Part shown: piece by piece, positions 16,879-25,295 of the stretch | Layout of the letters: every line of letters begins with the position of its first letter | Numbering within the stretch: the stretch's first letter is position 1 | DNA from: Bacteroidales bacterium UBA3844 | Lineage (GTDB): Bacteria; Bacteroidota; Bacteroidia; Bacteroidales; Paludibacteraceae | Assembly (NCBI GenBank): GCA_002392915.1 | Contig: DGHQ01000060.1 | Coordinates: forward strand, 1-64,000 | Length of the DNA: 64,000 bases | Reading direction: 5' to 3' | The notes under the pieces: generated by a model | Database searches by the model: none | What the model saw: the letters and a program-made list of their open reading frames with translations, nothing else | Told to the model about the DNA's origin: nothing | Position numbers and translations under genes: made by a program

Positions 16879-19782
16879 TTACTTTCTATACAATGTAAAA
16901 TGTCCAATATAAACCTTATCTATTTCATCAATAGAGATTTCATACCAGTAATCAGTTGTAGGAAGAGATTGACCTAAATACGATCCATCCCAACCTTCAA
17001 AATCTTCCCCAGTTGTACTCATCAGCTTTTTTCCCATACGATCATATATTGATATTTGAGCAGACGGATACTTTTCAATATTCTTAATTCCCCACTTATC
17101 ATTTAATCCGTCTCCATTGGGAGAAAAAGATGGCGATACCTCTAACTCATATTTATTTGTTTTGAATACAGAGTCAGCCATACAATTTTCTTCATCCTTC
17201 ACTGTAATATTGTATTCCTTACCGTATGTTATATCTTTCAGTGTATTAGAAGATTGGAACCCATCTCCAAAATCATAACTGTAATTGCCAGCTCCACCTT
17301 TAGCCTCTGCAACGATTTCTCTGTTGCCACTATCGTCTATCTTCTCAAATATTAATTCACTATATTTAGAGATAGAGAAAGACACACTGTCTGTCTTGCA
17401 AGTGTCACTCATGGCATAGATTATCAATGAATCTTCTTTTGCAGGAAGATACAATGTATGTGTCTTACCTTCACATTCACTTGGAATTGGCGATTCATTT
17501 CCCTTAACATAAAATGCATCGATCGGCTCATCATTATTCTGATATAATACGACTTCAACATCTTCACTGCGATCATAACATATTTTTGTATCTGATTTTT
17601 TCGCTGTGAAATCACCCTCTACAAATGTAAATTCAGTCTTAGGGCATATCTTTTTGATTAATAAAACCACACTGTCTGTCATACAAGTATCACTCATCGC
17701 ATAAATTGTCACCGAATCCTCCTCAACAGGAATATACAATATATGTTTCTTTCCTATAGATTCACTTTTAATCGGTGTATCACATCCACTCATATAAAAT
17801 GCGTCAAAAGGCTCACTATTATTCTGATATAGCACTATTTTCAAATCTTCAGTACGGTTGAAATAGACTGTAGTGTCTAATTTCTTGGCAGCAAAATCAC
17901 CGTCTACAAAAGAGAACACCGTACTTGGGCAAACCTTATCAATAGTGAAAAAAACACTGTCAGTCTTGCAGGTATCATTCATCGCATAGATTGTAACAGT
18001 TCCTTTTTTCGCAGGAAGATACAAAGTATGTTTCTTTCCTGAAGATTCACTAAGAATAGGTTTTTCGCTTCCTCTTATATAAAATGCGTCAATAGGCTCA
18101 CTATCATTCTGATACAATATTATTTTTATATTATCCGTATGATTATGATAAATTGTAGTATCGTCATCTTTTGCTTTTATATCATCCTCAACAAATGAAA
18201 ATTTAGTTTTTGGACATTGAAACTCCGTACAAAAAAATCCTAAAGCATATGGCTCCGTACGGATAGCACAAGGATCATCAGGAAATCCATGCTCAAGTTT
18301 TTGTTGGTTTACCTCAGCAGATTCAGCAAGAAGGACTCTATACATTGGATGTTTTTCTCCATCCTCCCAAGAATATGTAATAATAGTATCTTTTTCAGAT
18401 GTCAGCGAAACCCATGGAGAACTTGGAGTATTCCTTCTTTGCCAAAGAAAAGCTGCATCTGGATATCTATAACGCCACTCTTCATATCCAATCCATTCAC
18501 CAACACGCCGTCCTTCGTCCATACGGCAATAGAAACCATTTGAAAGTATACTATATCTTTTTTTATCTACAAAAGAACTATGCGAAGGCACACGTACACC
18601 ACAAATAGAAAATGCTAACTCATCCATAGAAAAAGTAGCATAATCACTCATTTTTTTCCCTTCTTCATTTGTAGACTCATAATCTAGCTCCACAACAGCC
18701 ATAAAACCCTCATTATGATAATTTTCTGGAGGCAAAAAAGTCACTGTAGGGATATATAACTCAAAACCGTTAAACGTATAAAAATAAGTCTGCGTGCCAA
18801 GAGTATCCCCTGTTTCTGGATTCAAAATTGAAATTTTTGGATATATACGTGTTCCACTTGGGGATCCGGCACATGAAAATAGCATACGGAATAGGTATGT
18901 CTTGCACGGACAAATAGGTTGTCTTCCTGAATATAAATTACACAACATCGGTTTCTTCATCTTCTTATACTCTTCTTTACTCATCATTATAAAAGCAAAG
19001 GCATCACCTGCATATTCAGATAAAAGTTTAGATGTTGCCGACGAATCTATAACATTACCATTTTCATCTTTTACTGATGCAAATTGATATTGAACAGGAC
19101 AATCTTCACAACTTTTTGTATATATCGCAGAATCAGGGTTAGAGACAAGAACATATTGTCCCCACGTCATCTCTTCCGTGCCTCCAGGAATATATTTATT
19201 TACTTTTATAGCGGTATCATGCCTATAACTATGTTCACTGCATAGGCCAAAAGTCTCTTGTCTCGTGCATAGATAATCAGGATCGTATTCACATGTAGCT
19301 TCTGGCTTCATGCTTTGCAACGTTTTGCTAATCGTATATTTAACTTTATTATTTGCTGGCACACCATTTTCTCCAATATATTCCGCATTTTTTTTTGCAC
19401 TTGCTTCTATTGAATCAGCAACAACGACAGCACGGAATATCAAATTTTCAGTACCCTCTACCATCACATGCAGTTCATCCTTATTCACTCCACTCTGACC
19501 ATATAGGTTCGTCCAAGAACGACCACCATTATCACTCTGTTGCCAAAGTACATAGGCAACATTATCAATCAACCTCCATCTCCTAAACGGCTTATATTTC
19601 ATTGTATAAATAGCTTCAAATTCACATCCATTCCCAAAATCTGAAGCAACTGAAGTCTCATAGAATGTCAGACGCGGCATATTATCAGGAAATGTCGCAC
19701 TTACTTTCATAAAGAAACAAAACAACAAGTAAATTATACTTAGAATTCTGATTTTTTTCGGACTAAATATCAAATCGCACAT
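16879..19782 (-). CDS. Type IX secretion cargo with CHU_C (gliding-motility) C-terminal domain
   Basis: A 967-residue exported surface protein. The N-terminus has a hydrophobic signal segment (ILSIIYLLFCFFMKVSA). The C-terminal about 85 residues form a type B sorting domain (SPSFSPNGDGLNDKW then ISIYDRMGKKL and the final YIGHFTLYRK), which directs export by the type IX system. Between residues about 520 and 790 lie three near-identical modules of about 85-90 residues, each running from CPxTxFxFVE/D through VLYQNN.EPxDAFY to DTCxTDSV. An SprB-like Ig segment precedes the sorting domain. The role is probably adhesin or cell-surface structure; no enzymatic motif is seen. A large single-gene unit. 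Confidence 0.88.
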   Translation of the reverse strand: MCDLIFSPKKIRILSIIYLLFCFFMKVSATFPDNMPRLTFYETSVASDFGNGCEFEAIYTMKYKPFRRWRLIDNVAYVLWQQSDNGGRSWTNLYGQSGVNKDELHVMVEGTENLIFRAVVVADSIEASAKKNAEYIGENGVPANNKVKYTISKTLQSMKPEATCEYDPDYLCTRQETFGLCSEHSYRHDTAIKVNKYIPGGTEEMTWGQYVLVSNPDSAIYTKSCEDCPVQYQFASVKDENGNVIDSSATSKLLSEYAGDAFAFIMMSKEEYKKMKKPMLCNLYSGRQPICPCKTYLFRMLFSCAGSPSGTRIYPKISILNPETGDTLGTQTYFYTFNGFELYIPTVTFLPPENYHNEGFMAVVELDYESTNEEGKKMSDYATFSMDELAFSICGVRVPSHSSFVDKKRYSILSNGFYCRMDEGRRVGEWIGYEEWRYRYPDAAFLWQRRNTPSSPWVSLTSEKDTIITYSWEDGEKHPMYRVLLAESAEVNQQKLEHGFPDDPCAIRTEPYALGFFCTEFQCPKTKFSFVEDDIKAKDDDTTIYHNHTDNIKIILYQNDSEPIDAFYIRGSEKPILSESSGKKHTLYLPAKKGTVTIYAMNDTCKTDSVFFTIDKVCPSTVFSFVDGDFAAKKLDTTVYFNRTEDLKIVLYQNNSEPFDAFYMSGCDTPIKSESIGKKHILYIPVEEDSVTIYAMSDTCMTDSVVLLIKKICPKTEFTFVEGDFTAKKSDTKICYDRSEDVEVVLYQNNDEPIDAFYVKGNESPIPSECEGKTHTLYLPAKEDSLIIYAMSDTCKTDSVSFSISKYSELIFEKIDDSGNREIVAEAKGGAGNYSYDFGDGFQSSNTLKDITYGKEYNITVKDEENCMADSVFKTNKYELEVSPSFSPNGDGLNDKWGIKNIEKYPSAQISIYDRMGKKLMSTTGEDFEGWDGSYLGQSLPTTDYWYEISIDEIDKVYIGHFTLYRK

Positions 19783-19870
19783 ACCCTACATTTATTATAA
19801 CAAAACTTATTTTTTACACACAAAAATACACATTATTTTATAATAACAAACAATTGGCAGACAAAAAATA

Positions 19871-19898
19871 AAAAAGACGCGAATATTTTCACGCCTTC
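19871..19898 (-). terminator. Terminator of the XRE regulator gene
   Basis: On the minus strand, AAGGCGTG and CGCGTCTT pair (8 bp with two G-T pairs) around an AAAATATT loop, followed by a T-run, starting about 26 bp after the regulator stop codon. Confidence 0.6.
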
Positions 19899-19923
19899 AT
19901 AAAGATGAGATATAAATCAATGA

Positions 19924-20529
19924 TTATAACTTATTTAGTGAATATTCAGCAAAAGTTTCATCTTCATATAGCACTATAATTTTCTTCACTGATTTCTCTT
20001 TTGCCTTGGAATGAGCATCCAATATACTCTTAAAAGTATCTGATTTCAAAAAAGAATCAATTATTTCAGTTTCCGACTTCTGGAAAACTACATTTTTTTC
20101 CTCTATCTTCGACGGTGTCGACTCCATACTTTGAGTAATGTTTTCTTCATCCATATTCGTATCGGAATCATTGTCTGTGTCGTCAATTTCATTAACGACT
20201 TCTAAATCTCCCTTATCTGAATCTAATGGATCATTGTCGAAAATAGTGCGGTTAATTTGTGCTGTCGACGTTGCAGAATGAGATTCAAATTGTTTGTTTT
20301 CAGCCACATCTGAATTACCTTCTTTAAACATAGATCCTGTTCCATACAACATCCATTCCCATGATATTTCAGGAAATGTCTCATGTATTTTCATCACCAC
20401 ATCCAAACTTGGATTGTTTCTTCCATTCAATATATGTGAAAGTGAAGCAGATTTTATTCCTGTACGTGAAGCAAACACTCCAAGTGATAATCCACTATAT
20501 TCTTGTATTTTCTTAATTCTGTCTTTCAT
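19924..20529 (-). CDS. XRE-family helix-turn-helix regulator
   Basis: A 201-residue cytoplasmic DNA-binding protein. Residues 1-65 form a Cro/CI-type HTH (IKKIQEYSGLSLGVFASRTG, then SASLSHILNGRNNPSLDVVMKI). The middle (70-145) is acidic and low complexity (DSDKGDLEVVNEIDDTDNDSD), and the C-terminus (150-201) is mixed helical. The HTH resembles repressors found in Bacteroidales genomes as single genes. A very good Bacteroidota promoter is present upstream, and a long AT-rich gap separates it from lolA. The targets are unknown. Confidence 0.85.
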   Translation of the reverse strand: MKDRIKKIQEYSGLSLGVFASRTGIKSASLSHILNGRNNPSLDVVMKIHETFPEISWEWMLYGTGSMFKEGNSDVAENKQFESHSATSTAQINRTIFDNDPLDSDKGDLEVVNEIDDTDNDSDTNMDEENITQSMESTPSKIEEKNVVFQKSETEIIDSFLKSDTFKSILDAHSKAKEKSVKKIIVLYEDETFAEYSLNKL

Positions 20530-20569
20530 TACAAAACAATATTAAAATATAATAACAATTGTAATGCCA

Positions 20570-20601
20570 CAAAGATAAATACATTTTTAAATTCATACAA
20601 A
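20570..20601 (-). promoter_or_regulatory. Strong-looking Bacteroidota promoter of the XRE gene
   Basis: On the minus strand TTTG (20601-20598), a 20-bp spacer and TATCTTTG (20577-20570) match the -33/-7 consensus, with a leader of roughly 35 nt to the start at 20529. This is one of the best consensus matches in the window. Confidence 0.7.
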
Positions 20602-21510
20602 TATAAATTTACTTTTTTATATGCAATTTTAGATTTGGCATGTCAATTAACACATGTATCAATATTACATTTGTTCACACATCCAGTTTTACATTTTTAT
20701 ATTAAACTAAGCTATAATTCCACAATTGGATTATTTTACATCATGATATAAAACTTATCTATACTTTAACATTAAATAAAAGTTATAAAAAACTAAAATT
20801 CAGCATACAACCATAAAATATTATTAAAAAAATCACATATTTTACAAAATCCATACATATGATTGAAAATTATTTAATCATATACATCAAATAATAATGT
20901 ACAAAATACTGATTTTTAACGAAAAGACAAAACAATAGCACTCAATAAATAAGTAAATTTTACTTTTGTAGTATGTAAATATAGCCGTTACTTTTGTTAA
21001 ATTTCCTATCTCTGTGCATATATATTTTTATATGCATATATTTTTGTAATCATTTGTTTCTGCAACCATATCCGATAACATTTGTAAAAATTTAACACTC
21101 TCCTACTCCACCAATTTCTTATATTTCTTAATTCTATTTGTCTTTGAAATTTCAACTTTATTACCGAAAAAGAAACTAAACCTTCAGATTATTTCCAAAA
21201 TTTCGTCGTTTCCTTTTAACATTACAAAATTCGCACCTTGATATGCCAACTTTAAGCATAACTTGTCTTTTTTTAATAAAAAAATCAAAAATTCTCTTTT
21301 TTAGAACGATTTTCATTTATTTCATCAAAAACGGACTCAAACATTAATCACAAATAAATATATGCTTTTCAACAACTTAACCTCAATTTTATGCATTTTT
21401 AACTCGCTGAGAATCGAATAAAAATCAATTTGTGCATCATTGCCCAGCTATTTTTTAGTTTTATTAACTCTAATTATCTCTAATTATGAATCTTCCTAAC
21501 TAAAAAGTAT
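20602..21510. other. AT-rich intergenic region, no recognisable gene
   Basis: About 0.9 kb between the XRE promoter and the lolA promoter with very high A+T and many stop codons in all frames. Two plus-strand TACTTTTG motifs (20961-20968 and 20999-21006) match the -7 element and could start a short RNA, but no hairpin-plus-T-run or conserved RNA is evident. It may be a decayed region; in related genomes ftsK often precedes this lolA-trxB pair, but no ftsK remnant is recognisable here. Confidence 0.5.
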
Positions 21511-21518
21511 TATCTTTG
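21511..21518 (+). promoter_or_regulatory. -7 element (TATCTTTG) of lolA-trxB
   Basis: TATCTTTG matches TAnnTTTG, giving a leader of about 75 nt before the ATG at 21601. No clear -33 TTTG is present. Confidence 0.45.
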
Positions 21519-21600
21519 ACAAAGTTTTGAATTTGTAGACAAAAACCATTCTGTCTACAAAAAACAGAAGTCATTTTCAAACTAATTAATTTGATAAAAA

Positions 21601-22254
21601 ATGAATAAGGTAAATATTATAATAGCATTTCTACTTTGTATGCTTCACTCAATTGCATTTTCACAAGATGCAGTTGATCCTAAAGCTATGACATTGCTCA
21701 ACAAGTCTACTACATCATTCAACAACTCAAACAAGAGTTCAAAAATAGATTTCTCTTGTGTAGTCGAAAACACACAAAGCAATAAGAAGCAGAATTTAAA
21801 AGGTTACCTTCTTTTAAAAGGTGAAAAATTCAAATTGTCTGTAGCTGGCGTCGACACATATTTCGATGGCAAAACTGAATATGTCTACATGCCTGAGTCC
21901 GCTGAAGTCACTGTGAGCGAACCGGGAAAGGAAGAGGTAAAAAAAATAAATCCGATTCTTATTATAACATCCTACAAATCAGGATATAAAATGCTTTATA
22001 TCGGAGAAACTACAGACAATGGAAACGCAGTTGAGATTGCGGAATTGTATCCAGAAGACAGAAAAAGTCCGTATGCCCGTATTTCCATCTCCGTGGACAA
22101 ATCGTCTATGAAGCCTCATGCCATCAAACTTCAGGGAAAAAATGGAGTCAACACTACAATCTCCGTCGACAAATATACAGACATGGCAATTGACGACCGT
22201 CAGTTTGCATTCGATTTGACAAGAAAAGATATAGAAATAATTGACTTAAGATAA
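21601..22254 (+). CDS. LolA-like outer-membrane lipoprotein carrier protein
   Basis: A 217-residue periplasmic protein with a signal peptide (IIIAFLLCMLHSIAFSQ). The mature part is the LolA/LolB-like half-barrel: SSKIDFSCVVENTQSNKKQ, then GYLLLKGEKFKLSVAGVDTYFDGKTEYVY, and the late VDKYTDMAIDDRQFAFD strand. The family carries lipoproteins from the inner to the outer membrane; Bacteroidota copies of this length with no adjacent lolCDE are common. trxB starts 10 bp downstream, so the two genes are probably cotranscribed. Confidence 0.85.
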   Translation: MNKVNIIIAFLLCMLHSIAFSQDAVDPKAMTLLNKSTTSFNNSNKSSKIDFSCVVENTQSNKKQNLKGYLLLKGEKFKLSVAGVDTYFDGKTEYVYMPESAEVTVSEPGKEEVKKINPILIITSYKSGYKMLYIGETTDNGNAVEIAELYPEDRKSPYARISISVDKSSMKPHAIKLQGKNGVNTTISVDKYTDMAIDDRQFAFDLTRKDIEIIDLR

Positions 22255-22264
22255 AATCACAACG

Positions 22265-23191
22265 ATGAAAGAAACTACAAAATGCCTGATTATCGGATCT
22301 GGACCCGCTGGTTACACAGCTGCAATTTACGCGTCCAGAGCCAATCTAAAACCAATTTTAATCGAGGGTCTGCTTCCCGGCGGACAATTGACTCAAACCA
22401 CAACAGTGGAGAATTTTCCAGGCTATCCAGATGGAGTGACAGGATTTGACATGATGGATGACATGCGTAATCAAGCATTGAGATTCGGTACTGACATACG
22501 CTCTGGATTTGTCACAAAAGTAAGTCTTGAAGGCAAGAAAAAAAGTGTCATTGTTGACGACGAGATTGAGATAGAGGCCGACTCTGTGATTATCGCTACT
22601 GGAGCAAGCGCCAAACATCTCGGCATCGACGACGAAAGAAAATATGCAGGTATGGGTGTCTCTGCCTGCGCCACTTGTGACGGATTCTTTTTCCGCAAAA
22701 AAACAGTTTGTGTTGTAGGCGGAGGAGACACCGCTTGTGCCGACGCTTTATATCTAGCCGGACTATGTCAAAAGGTGTATTTGGTGGTTAGAAAAGACTA
22801 TTTAAGGGCGAGCAAAGTGATGGCGGAGCGAGTAGCGTCGCAAGAGAATATTGAAATTCTATTCAATCATGAATTGATTGGAATCGAAGGCGACGGGAAG
22901 GTTGAGAAAGCCAATCTTGTCTGCAACAAAGACAACTCAACCAAAAGCATTTCAACAGACGGAATCTTCATCGCCATTGGTCACCATCCAAACACAGAAT
23001 TAGTGAAAGATGTGATAAAAACCGACGAAGCAGGTTACATAATAACAAACAATGGCACTTCGCACACAAATATCGAAGGAGTGTTTGCAGCAGGCGACGT
23101 TTGTGATCCTCACTACCGTCAGGCTATCACAGCTGCAGCAAGCGGCTGTAAGGCAGCATTGGATGCAGAGCACTACCTGTTGGAAGCATAA
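22265..23191 (+). CDS. trxB: Thioredoxin-disulfide reductase
   Basis: A 308-residue FAD/NADPH-dependent low-molecular-weight thioredoxin reductase. It has the FAD-binding GSGPAGYTAAIYASRA (residues 11-26), the redox-active CATC motif (Cys135, Cys138), the NADPH-binding VVGGGDTACADALYLA, and the C-terminal FAD motif VFAAGDVCDPHYRQA. It keeps thioredoxin reduced in the cytoplasm. It is the second gene after lolA and ends at a strong terminator. Confidence 0.96.
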   Translation: MKETTKCLIIGSGPAGYTAAIYASRANLKPILIEGLLPGGQLTQTTTVENFPGYPDGVTGFDMMDDMRNQALRFGTDIRSGFVTKVSLEGKKKSVIVDDEIEIEADSVIIATGASAKHLGIDDERKYAGMGVSACATCDGFFFRKKTVCVVGGGDTACADALYLAGLCQKVYLVVRKDYLRASKVMAERVASQENIEILFNHELIGIEGDGKVEKANLVCNKDNSTKSISTDGIFIAIGHHPNTELVKDVIKTDEAGYIITNNGTSHTNIEGVFAAGDVCDPHYRQAITAAASGCKAALDAEHYLLEA

Positions 23192-23213
23192 AGAATTTTA
23201 CTTAGAAATACTG

Positions 23214-23245
23214 GAAAGACGCGAGCATTTGCGTCTTTCTATTTT
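23214..23245 (+). terminator. Rho-independent terminator of trxB
   Basis: A perfect 9-bp stem (GAAAGACGC / GCGTCTTTC, 23214-23222 and 23231-23239) with an 8-nt loop, followed by TATTTTT. Confidence 0.8.
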
Positions 23246-24051
23246 TAAAACATCATTAGACATTTGTTTGTCAGAAAGCCAATCACAATAGCCATTCCAA
23301 AACTCATTAATGTTCCTACCAAAACATACTCGGTCTGAGTTTCCGCATTATTATCCTTAAAGCGTAAAATGGATTTGGCTGCTATTAAAAAACCTATAAT
23401 ATCAATGTGTCCAACCAATATCGACACAAAACATAATAGACGCTCCAAACTGCCTATTATATGACCGGCATTCTGTATCCTGAATTTCCTTTCTGACTCC
23501 TCGCTGGAATCTGTATCTGATTTTGCTAAAGATGATCCTATCTTATACTTCTCCAAAAACAATTTTATTGTGATGTTGGATGGCTTGCAACATAAATAAC
23601 TGCCTACAAACAAAAGAATCAGTTTATCAACACTGTAAAACTCTAAATCACAGGTCTTCCAATCGTCTTTACAATATAATAAAAATATCGACGCCGCAAT
23701 GATCAAAACTATAATATGCAACACCTGATCAACACAGAATGCATTGAATTGAGCGTCTGCCAATTTGTCGTTATCTGTGATTTTTTCCTTAAATCTATTT
23801 GCCAACATCGACTTTACTCCATCAAAAAGCAAGTGGGACGCTCCTATTAACGAAGCACATAATACTGATTCTAGCAATATTCCTGGACTATAAAGAACTA
23901 TCCATGAAAATAGACCTACAATAAAAGCATGGATATACAACTGCCATGATGAGAATCTCTTATTCTCACAAAACTTATCTGTCTGCAACATGAAATCACA
24001 AACTAAATGTACTGCGATAAACCTTAAAAATAATTTGATAAACAATAGCAT
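23245..24051 (-). CDS. DUF3307 membrane protein
   Basis: A 268-residue multi-pass membrane protein of the DUF3307 family. The signature is at the N-terminus: RFIAVHLVCDFMLQTDKFCENK followed by helices around LYIHAFIVGLFSWIVLY and SHLLFDGVKSML, with conserved His and Asp residues within the membrane region. It follows the SatD-like gene by 25 bp on the same strand, a pairing I know from other Bacteroidota. The molecular function is not established. Expression is presumably driven from the repeat array upstream of the partner gene. Confidence 0.82.
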   Translation of the reverse strand: MLLFIKLFLRFIAVHLVCDFMLQTDKFCENKRFSSWQLYIHAFIVGLFSWIVLYSPGILLESVLCASLIGASHLLFDGVKSMLANRFKEKITDNDKLADAQFNAFCVDQVLHIIVLIIAASIFLLYCKDDWKTCDLEFYSVDKLILLFVGSYLCCKPSNITIKLFLEKYKIGSSLAKSDTDSSEESERKFRIQNAGHIIGSLERLLCFVSILVGHIDIIGFLIAAKSILRFKDNNAETQTEYVLVGTLMSFGMAIVIGFLTNKCLMMF

Positions 24052-24076
24052 ACCGTACTGTTTTTTACCGTTTATA

Positions 24077-24751
24077 TTAATTAATTATATTTTCAAGCAA
24101 AGATAATGCATCATTCACTACATTCCAAGAAATTGCATTAGAAATCTTATTGACAGTCGGCTGGGAAATGCCTAGCTTTATTGCTATCTCATTTTCCTGA
24201 AGCCCCAAAATTCTGTAATAAAGCACTTCACATTGTCTTGATGTGGCATTATTCAAAATAACATCTATCAATGAACACACAACATTTACATACTTATCTT
24301 GTTCTGATTTATCCGAAGAATAGATAAATGTGTTTCTCTTTGAACTGGAAATATCTTTCAATCCTCTTCCTGATCGATAAATGGCGTCGCCATCTATTAT
24401 ATTGGTTATCGGATCATTAATTCTTAATTCACCTACTCCCACAGATATCCGCACGCCATATTTTTTTTGAAGAGCTTTATCATCAGCTGGATTAGCATAC
24501 TTGACTTCAAAAATTGGAGCATACGACTTGACATAACATTTCAATAGAAATGCAAGTCTTGATATTTTGTTTATATCACTACATACTATCTCTATCTCAT
24601 CCCCTTTCACCAATCTTCCCCAAAAATCAATATTCGATACAGCAGGGACTGTTTCTAAAAATTCTTTCAAGTATTTTTGAAACTTCTCTATATCTTCTAC
24701 TTCAAATGAAGTAGAACGAACAATATCTGCTGATATAGCGGCTTTCCTCAT
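24077..24751 (-). CDS. SatD-family protein with C-terminal HTH
   Basis: A 224-residue cytoplasmic protein. The N-terminal domain (1-150) has AISADIVRSTSF and FWGRLVKGDEIEIV, then VRISVGVGEL and GDAIYRSGRGL, a layout reminiscent of nucleotide-cyclase-like SatD domains. Residues about 172-210 form a sigma-region-4/LuxR-like helix-turn-helix (YRILGLQENEIAIKLGISQP). It heads a two-gene unit with the DUF3307 gene. The 13-unit repeat array begins 23 bp upstream of its start, and the HTH is a natural candidate to bind the array and control its own expression; that is inference. Confidence 0.8.
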   Translation of the reverse strand: MRKAAISADIVRSTSFEVEDIEKFQKYLKEFLETVPAVSNIDFWGRLVKGDEIEIVCSDINKISRLAFLLKCYVKSYAPIFEVKYANPADDKALQKKYGVRISVGVGELRINDPITNIIDGDAIYRSGRGLKDISSSKRNTFIYSSDKSEQDKYVNVVCSLIDVILNNATSRQCEVLYYRILGLQENEIAIKLGISQPTVNKISNAISWNVVNDALSLLENIIN

Positions 24752-24774
24752 ATTACACTATTTTAGTTCAAAAA

Positions 24775-25146
24775 TATAGACGTTTTTGGCTATATTCTGC
24801 AAATATAGACATTTTTGGCTATATTTACAAATTATAGACATTTTTGGCTATATTACACAAATATAGACGTTTTTGGCTATATTACACAAATATAGACGTT
24901 TTTGGCTATATCACACAAATATAGATGTTTTTGGCTATATTATGCAAATATAGACGTTTTTGGCTATATTACGCAAATATAGACGTTTTTGGCTATATTA
25001 CACAAATATAGACGTTTTTGGCTATATCACACAAATATAGACATTTTTGGCTATATTCACAAATTATAGACGTTTTTGGCTATATTCCACAAATATAGAC
25101 ATTTTTGGCTATATTACACAAATATAGACGTTTTTGGCTATATTAC
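24775..25146. repeat. 13-copy exact 29-bp repeat array with dyads and promoter motifs
   Basis: TATAG starts at 24775, 24804, 24833, 24862, 24891, 24920, 24949, 24978, 25007, 25036, 25065, 25094 and 25123: thirteen units, every interval exactly 29 bp. The core is TATAGACRTTTTTGGCTATA (one unit has GATG), an arm pair TATAG/CTATA around 10 bp. The remaining 9 bp varies around TTACACAAA. On the minus strand nearly every junction reads TATATTTG, a perfect -7 element, with the TTTG of the unit upstream 21 bp away as a -33 element. Units at 24833 and 25065 have one base more before TTTG and break the motif; the first unit also lacks it. Confidence 0.92.
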
Positions 25147-25227
25147 ATTACATACTGATATTGACTACCATTTGATTTAGGCAGACAAAAATACCAATCT
25201 GCATAGAATAAATGTAAAAATATCCGA

Positions 25228-25263
25228 TTGCGTAATGTCTGATTAAATAAATTAATAAATTTG
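25228..25263 (+). promoter_or_regulatory. Promoter of the DUF6055 gene
   Basis: TAAATTTG (25256-25263) matches the -7 element, 32 bp before the start at 25296. TTG at 25228-25230 could be the -33 element, though the 25-bp spacer is slightly long. Confidence 0.45.
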
Positions 25264-25295
25264 CTTACAAAGGGTAGGACTAAAATATAACTAAT

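Noticed and set aside
20602..21510. A remnant of ftsK upstream of lolA
   Set aside because: No frame in this stretch resembles FtsK motifs; only AT-rich sequence is seen.
24775..25146. The 29-bp array as a CRISPR
   Set aside because: The period is 29 bp in total with a 20-bp conserved core; the 9-bp remainder is near-constant and far too short for spacers, and no cas genes are present.
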